A stretch of DNA of 6,860 nt from Candidatus Doudnabacteria bacterium RIFCSPHIGHO2_02_FULL_46_11 (GTDB taxonomy: Bacteria > Patescibacteriota > Doudnabacteria > UBA920 > 2-02-FULL-46-11). The position numbers and the translations under genes are program-made. The stretch lies in the NCBI GenBank assembly GCA_001779955.1, contig MFES01000015.1, positions 1-6,860 on the forward strand, in the 5' to 3' direction. The notes beneath the pieces are model-generated. The model saw only the letters and a program-made list of their open reading frames with translations, did not search any database and was not told the DNA's origin. Shown here one piece after another: positions 4,170 to 6,860 of this stretch (positions are counted from its first letter, which is position 1; each line of letters starts with the position of its first letter).

Positions 4170-6256
4170 TAGTTTCGCCTTTCTAATAACTCCTCGGGAA
4201 TGGCTCTCAATATGCGCGAGGGCTTTAGCGAATAGCTTGAACCAAAAATACGCCGGCCGTAGGCATTGATGAGATACAAATTTTTTCGGGCGCGGGTCAT
4301 TCCCACGTAAGCTAAGCGTATTTCTTCATTAATATCGGCACCGGGCTCAAGGCTTTTCATATGAGGCAGTAAGCCTTCTTCCAAACCTACCATAAATACC
4401 GTTTCGTATTCCAGGCCCTTGGCCTGATGCAAGGTCATTAACGTTGCCCCGCTTTTATTGCCGACCTCATCGGCCTCGGAATAAAGGGCAATTTCTTCCA
4501 AAAGGGCGGTTAAGCCCTCTGGCCAAGGGTTGTTGGCAAAACGTCCGGCCACCGTGAAAAGCTCGCGAACGTTTGACCACCTGTCTTCTCCTTCGCTCGT
4601 ACCATCTCGGTAATAATCCTCGAGGTCAAACTTTTTAACAATTAAATTAATAATATCAATAATACTCAAGTCCGCAGCGGTTTTTCTAATGCTCGCCAGC
4701 TTATTTGAAAAATTTTCCCAGGAATTGCGGGCCCGGGTGGAAAGTTTTCCCGCATCATTCATTCTAATCAATTCAAAAGATTTGTCGCCAATGCCGCGCG
4801 GCGGAATATTAATCGCCCGCGATAAGCTTAATGTATCTTTTTCATTTAAAATCAGCCGCAAAAAACTTAAAATGTCTTTTATTTCTTTTCTTTCATAAAA
4901 CCGCACGGCCCCCACCAAATGATAGGGTATGCCAAACTGTAAAAAAACCTCTTCCAGCGCCCGCGACTGCGCGTTAGTGCGGTACAAAACAACGATTTTT
5001 TTAAGATTGGAAAGATCCAACTCATGGGACAATGGTGCGGTTTTTATCCGCTTGTCATTAGGTATGCCGTATTTCGTATTACGTATTAGGTTATCGAAAA
5101 AAGGTGTTTCACTCTCTTCAAAAAAATCAGGCTCCAGTTCATAGGTCGGTTCGTCGCTGTTTGCTTTTTCTGACGCAATCTTAAGAATTTCCATGGCCAC
5201 GAACATGCCCTCGGCTGTTTCATCAACGGCCGTATGATGGATTATTTTTGCGCCGCCCGTATTTTTCGTCCAAAGATTCTTTTCCTTTTGCTCGCGAGAA
5301 AGTTTAATTACTTCATTGGCGGCATTCAAAATATTTTGGGTTGAACGATAATTTTCATCCAAGGTAACAACTGTCGCTTCCGGAAAATCTTTTTCAAAAT
5401 CTAAAATATTTTTGTAATTGGCCCCGCGGAAGCCGTAGATGCTTTGAGCGTCGTCGCCTACGGCAAAAATGTTTGAGATAGAGGTCAGACCTCTTTCTGC
5501 CGAGGTCTGACCTCGGGTAACTAGTAGCTTAATTAATTTGTATTGGATATTATTCGTATCCTGATATTCATCTACCAGAACATAGGGCCAGGTAGTCCGA
5601 TACTTGCTTAAAATTCTAGGATGCTCCTGAAAAAGCCTCACGGTCTGCAAAAGCAGGTCGTCAAAATCCAAGGCATTAACTTCCTCAAGAAGCTTTTGGT
5701 AAGACTGATAAATTTCCACAAAAGTCTGGTCTTCCACGGCCTCAAGAGCAACTTGATGATTTTTTATGGAAGAAATTATCGAACGGGCGTAGTTGGGACT
5801 GATTTCGCGTTCGATATCGAAGTTCTCGAGTATTTGCTTTACGGCGCGCAAACTATCATCGCTGTCAAAAATAGTAAAGTTTGAATTATAGGGCGGGATT
5901 TTGTTTATTTCTCTTCTTAAAATTCGCACACACACGCTGTGAAAAGTACCCATCATAACACTTGTTGACGGCCGTCCAAAGTTGTTATAACTGTGGTTAC
6001 TGTTATCGTCATTGTCATTGTTAAATTTTCGGAGTAAATTTTCAACTCTGTCTTTCATTTCTGTAGCGGCCTTGTTGGTAAAAGTCACGGCCAAAATTTC
6101 ATTGGCTTTGTAAGTTTTGGTGGAAATTAAATAGGCAATGCGGTAAGTTAGAGCCCGCGTTTTGCCGCTGCCTGCGCCGGCCAAGACTAAAACCGGCCCC
6201 AGGGGCGCGGTAACGGCTTTCAACTGTTGTTCGTTTAGGTCTTTAAGAAAATCCAT
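4169..6256 (-). CDS. uvrD: UvrD/PcrA-type superfamily 1A ATP-dependent 3'-5' DNA helicase
   Basis: This is an SF1A helicase that would unwind DNA 3'-5' in excision repair, replication restart and removal of protein roadblocks. With the ATG at 6256 it has 695 residues. Motifs in order: Q motif LNEQQ (7-11), Walker A AGAGSGKT (26-33), Ia TFTNKAATEM (58-67), TFHS (104-107), II DEYQDTN (229-235), III VGDDAQSIYGFRG (266-278), IV NYRS (302-305), IVa LYRTNAQSR (424-432), V TLHQAKGLE (608-616) and VI YVGMTRARK (650-658). It ends soon after motif VI, so the usual C-terminal tail of PcrA is short or missing. Three poorly conserved insertions (about 78-99, 247-261 and 362-415) coincide with repetitive DNA. 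A TTG at 6355 and an ATG at 6307 are in frame upstream, but the family N-terminus (MDFLKDLN) and an extended -10 overlapping the 6307 ATG favour 6256. Its TAA overlaps the next ATG. UvrD, PcrA or a Rep-like paralogue cannot be told apart from motifs alone. Confidence 0.93.
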   Translation of the reverse strand: MDFLKDLNEQQLKAVTAPLGPVLVLAGAGSGKTRALTYRIAYLISTKTYKANEILAVTFTNKAATEMKDRVENLLRKFNNDNDDNSNHSYNNFGRPSTSVMMGTFHSVCVRILRREINKIPPYNSNFTIFDSDDSLRAVKQILENFDIEREISPNYARSIISSIKNHQVALEAVEDQTFVEIYQSYQKLLEEVNALDFDDLLLQTVRLFQEHPRILSKYRTTWPYVLVDEYQDTNNIQYKLIKLLVTRGQTSAERGLTSISNIFAVGDDAQSIYGFRGANYKNILDFEKDFPEATVVTLDENYRSTQNILNAANEVIKLSREQKEKNLWTKNTGGAKIIHHTAVDETAEGMFVAMEILKIASEKANSDEPTYELEPDFFEESETPFFDNLIRNTKYGIPNDKRIKTAPLSHELDLSNLKKIVVLYRTNAQSRALEEVFLQFGIPYHLVGAVRFYERKEIKDILSFLRLILNEKDTLSLSRAINIPPRGIGDKSFELIRMNDAGKLSTRARNSWENFSNKLASIRKTAADLSIIDIINLIVKKFDLEDYYRDGTSEGEDRWSNVRELFTVAGRFANNPWPEGLTALLEEIALYSEADEVGNKSGATLMTLHQAKGLEYETVFMVGLEEGLLPHMKSLEPGADINEEIRLAYVGMTRARKNLYLINAYGRRIFGSSYSLKPSRILRAIPEELLERRN
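4178..4183 (-). promoter_or_regulatory. Shine-Dalgarno site for the cysteine-repeat protein
   Basis: GAAAGG ends 8 nt before the ATG at 4169, inside the last codons of the helicase gene. With the TAATG stop/start overlap it suggests translational coupling. It is the clearest ribosome binding site in the operon; the helicase and rsmA starts lack one. Confidence 0.6.
5061..5088 (-). repeat. Heptamer tandem array inside the helicase gene
   Basis: On the minus strand, four successive 7-bp units read TAATACG, TAATACG, AAATACG and GCATACC; the last is degenerate. Three 7-bp units make 21 bp, so the array can sit in frame. It encodes part of residues 390-399 (LIRNTKYGIP) within an acidic, poorly conserved insertion of the helicase at about 362-415. 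Confidence 0.65.
5481..5514 (-). repeat. Paired palindromic element inserted in frame in the helicase gene
   Basis: GAGGTCAGACCTC (5481-5493) and its exact reverse complement GAGGTCTGACCTC (5502-5514) flank the 8-bp spacer TTTCTGCC. Each arm is itself a palindrome around a single base (7- and 8-bp half-arms with flanks). It encodes residues 248-259 (RGQTSAERGLTS), between the helix after motif II and motif III, where related helicases typically have only about five residues between KLL and the N-(I/L)-F strand. The core is shared with the intergenic palindrome at 2185-2205. Confidence 0.75.
5984..6019 (-). repeat. Degenerate hexamer array inside the helicase gene
   Basis: Six successive hexamers on the minus strand read AATGAC, AATGAC, GATAAC, AGTAAC, CACAGT and TATAAC. 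They encode the Asn/Asp/Ser-rich stretch at residues 80-91, between motif Ia and the TFHS motif, where related helicases have a short loop. It is probably a slippage-derived expansion of a surface loop. Confidence 0.65.
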
Positions 6257-6297
6257 CCTAATATCGGGGGAGGTTATACGGGATCCACAATTAATTA

Positions 6298-6306
6298 ATT
6301 TTACCA
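6298..6306 (-). promoter_or_regulatory. Candidate extended -10 promoter of the helicase operon
   Basis: On the minus strand TGGTAAAAT combines a TGn extension with TAAAAT, one mismatch from TATAAT. No convincing -35 lies 16-18 bp upstream. Transcription would start near 6291, giving a leader of about 35 nt before the ATG at 6256. This site overlaps the in-frame ATG at 6307, which argues against that start. Confidence 0.4.
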
Positions 6307-6338
6307 TAAAATGGCTATATTCGCTACCCCTAAAGCAG

Positions 6339-6353
6339 GCCTTTACTAAAGGC
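6339..6353. repeat. Short perfect palindrome in the divergent intergenic region
   Basis: GCCTTTA and TAAAGGC are perfect 7-bp arms around a single C. It lies about 33 bp upstream of the helicase -10 candidate and 59 bp before the plus-strand gene's first usable TTG. The position suits an operator for a dimeric regulator, but a chance palindrome or one more small repeat is possible. Confidence 0.4.
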
Positions 6354-6392
6354 AAAAAGGCTGATTATCAACAAAAAACAGAGTAAAGGTGG

Positions 6393-6421
6393 TTGAATTA
6401 AGTGGTGTTATTTGATAATAT
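6393..6421 (+). promoter_or_regulatory. Weak promoter candidate for the plus-strand gene
   Basis: TTGAAT (6393-6398) and TAATAT (6416-6421) are 17 bp apart, each matching 4 of 6 consensus bases. If real, transcription would start near 6428, downstream of the TTG at 6412, and the true start would have to be a later codon such as the TTG at 6487. The AAAGGTGG at 6385-6392 could instead be a ribosome binding site, in which case the promoter lies further upstream. Confidence 0.2.
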
Positions 6422-6860
6422 ATTCAGGTATTAAAAAAGGTCTTTTAAGACTTAATTCGACTCTTTTTCTCAAAACCTCATCCACCTTGCTTTTAAGGTT
6501 TAGACGAAGAGTTGAAAACCGAAGTACCCATATCTCCTTTATACAATCTTTGGGCCGGCGCGCATTTTTCTTGTTAAGAAAAGCAAGCCAGCTCCTCAAC
6601 CTTGGCATCAACCTAATCGCTCTCATTGTTGCTAAGGCAATCGCAAAAACAAAACAAACCTTCAACCTGCTAAATCCCTTACTCTCACCGGTTACCGTGA
6701 GGGCTAAACGTTTTTATATCCCGGTTGCCAAAATTAAAACCGAACTTTTGATAATTTTAATTTTAATTATAGGCGTCGGCTTCTCCCAAGCCGGCTTTTT
6801 CACGGACAAATTGATAAGCTCCGCCAATAGCAGCGACGCATTTCGACTAATCAACCGATT
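6412..6860 (+). CDS. Basic single-pass membrane protein, N-terminal part only
   Basis: The plus-strand frame is open from a stop at 6394-6396 to the right edge: 149 codons from the TTG at 6412, C-terminus missing. I do not recognise the family. Residues 1-110 are extremely basic (about 21 Lys/Arg, one Glu) and rich in Leu, suggesting amphipathic cytoplasmic helices. Residues 111-127 (ELLIILILIIGVGFSQA) are a clear membrane helix, and polar residues follow that would face outside. The frame contains no ATG; TTG at 6412, TTG at 6487 or an ATT at 6397 (4 nt after AAAGGTGG) are the start candidates. Basic leader plus helix resembles the N-terminus of envelope proteins such as CPR M23/LysM-type peptidases, but no catalytic domain is in view, so this is only a guess. 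It is divergent from the helicase operon. Confidence 0.6.
   Translation, partial: MIIYSGIKKGLLRLNSTLFLKTSSTLLLRFRRRVENRSTHISFIQSLGRRAFFLLRKASQLLNLGINLIALIVAKAIAKTKQTFNLLNPLLSPVTVRAKRFYIPVAKIKTELLIILILIIGVGFSQAGFFTDKLISSANSSDAFRLINR

Noticed and set aside
5061..5514. CRISPR-like array in the repeat-rich part of the helicase gene
   Set aside because: The repeats are only 7-13 bp, adjacent or 8 bp apart, translated in frame, and have no spacers of normal length.
6257..6355. Longer helicase N-terminus from TTG 6355 or ATG 6307
   Set aside because: The extra residues do not resemble the start of UvrD/PcrA proteins, no Shine-Dalgarno precedes either codon, and an extended -10 overlaps 6307.
6408..6665. 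Minus-strand 85-codon frame starting at TTG
   Set aside because: It opposes the longer plus-strand frame that reaches the window edge and encodes a clear membrane helix. It has no recognisable motif, and its start would be a TTG. It cannot be fully excluded because the plus-strand gene is itself incomplete.

Overview
The window looks like chromosomal DNA from a bacterium with a compact genome, probably a Candidate Phyla Radiation (Patescibacteria, Parcubacteria-like) lineage. That is inferred from gene style: a short RsmA, a UvrD/PcrA-type helicase carrying low-complexity insertions, large single-pass Ig/FN3 surface proteins, tight gene spacing and weak Shine-Dalgarno sites. I could not test it by phylogeny. 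TGA ends rsmA at the expected place and no TGA occurs inside the other frames, so the standard bacterial code fits and TGA-as-glycine (code 25) does not.

Layout. (1) Positions 1-2082, minus strand: the first 694 codons of a large membrane-anchored extracellular protein, running off the left edge. It has a cytoplasmic tail, one membrane helix, an FN3-like domain, an Ig-like domain, a Gly/Pro/Thr linker, three Ig-like repeats and the start of another FN3-like domain. (2) Positions 2083-2329: an intergenic region with an extended -10 promoter for that gene, a 21-bp perfect palindrome, and a hairpin plus T-run that probably terminates the next operon. (3) Positions 2330-6256, minus strand: a tight three-gene operon transcribed as uvrD/pcrA-like helicase, then a membrane-anchored cysteine-repeat protein of unknown function, then rsmA (16S rRNA dimethyltransferase). 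The first junction is a TAATG stop/start overlap and the second is a 4-nt gap. (4) Positions 6257-6411: a divergent intergenic region with a likely helicase promoter and a small palindrome. (5) Positions 6412-6860, plus strand: the 5' end of a very basic protein with one membrane helix, running off the right edge.

Two things deserve most attention. The helicase gene has absorbed three different kinds of short repetitive DNA in frame: a hexamer array, a paired palindrome and a heptamer array. The palindrome shares its core with the intergenic palindrome near 2195, which suggests a dispersed repeat family able to sit inside essential genes. The middle operon gene encodes a cysteine-rich exported domain with paired cysteines 11 residues apart repeating every 33-34 residues, preceded by a His-rich block containing an HEIGH (HExxH) motif. 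I do not recognise a characterised family for it.

The helicase and RsmA act in DNA repair/replication and ribosome maturation and have no evident functional link to the exported protein between them. The shared transcript may reflect genome compaction rather than a pathway. No RNA genes, CRISPR arrays, insertion sequences or transposases were seen.
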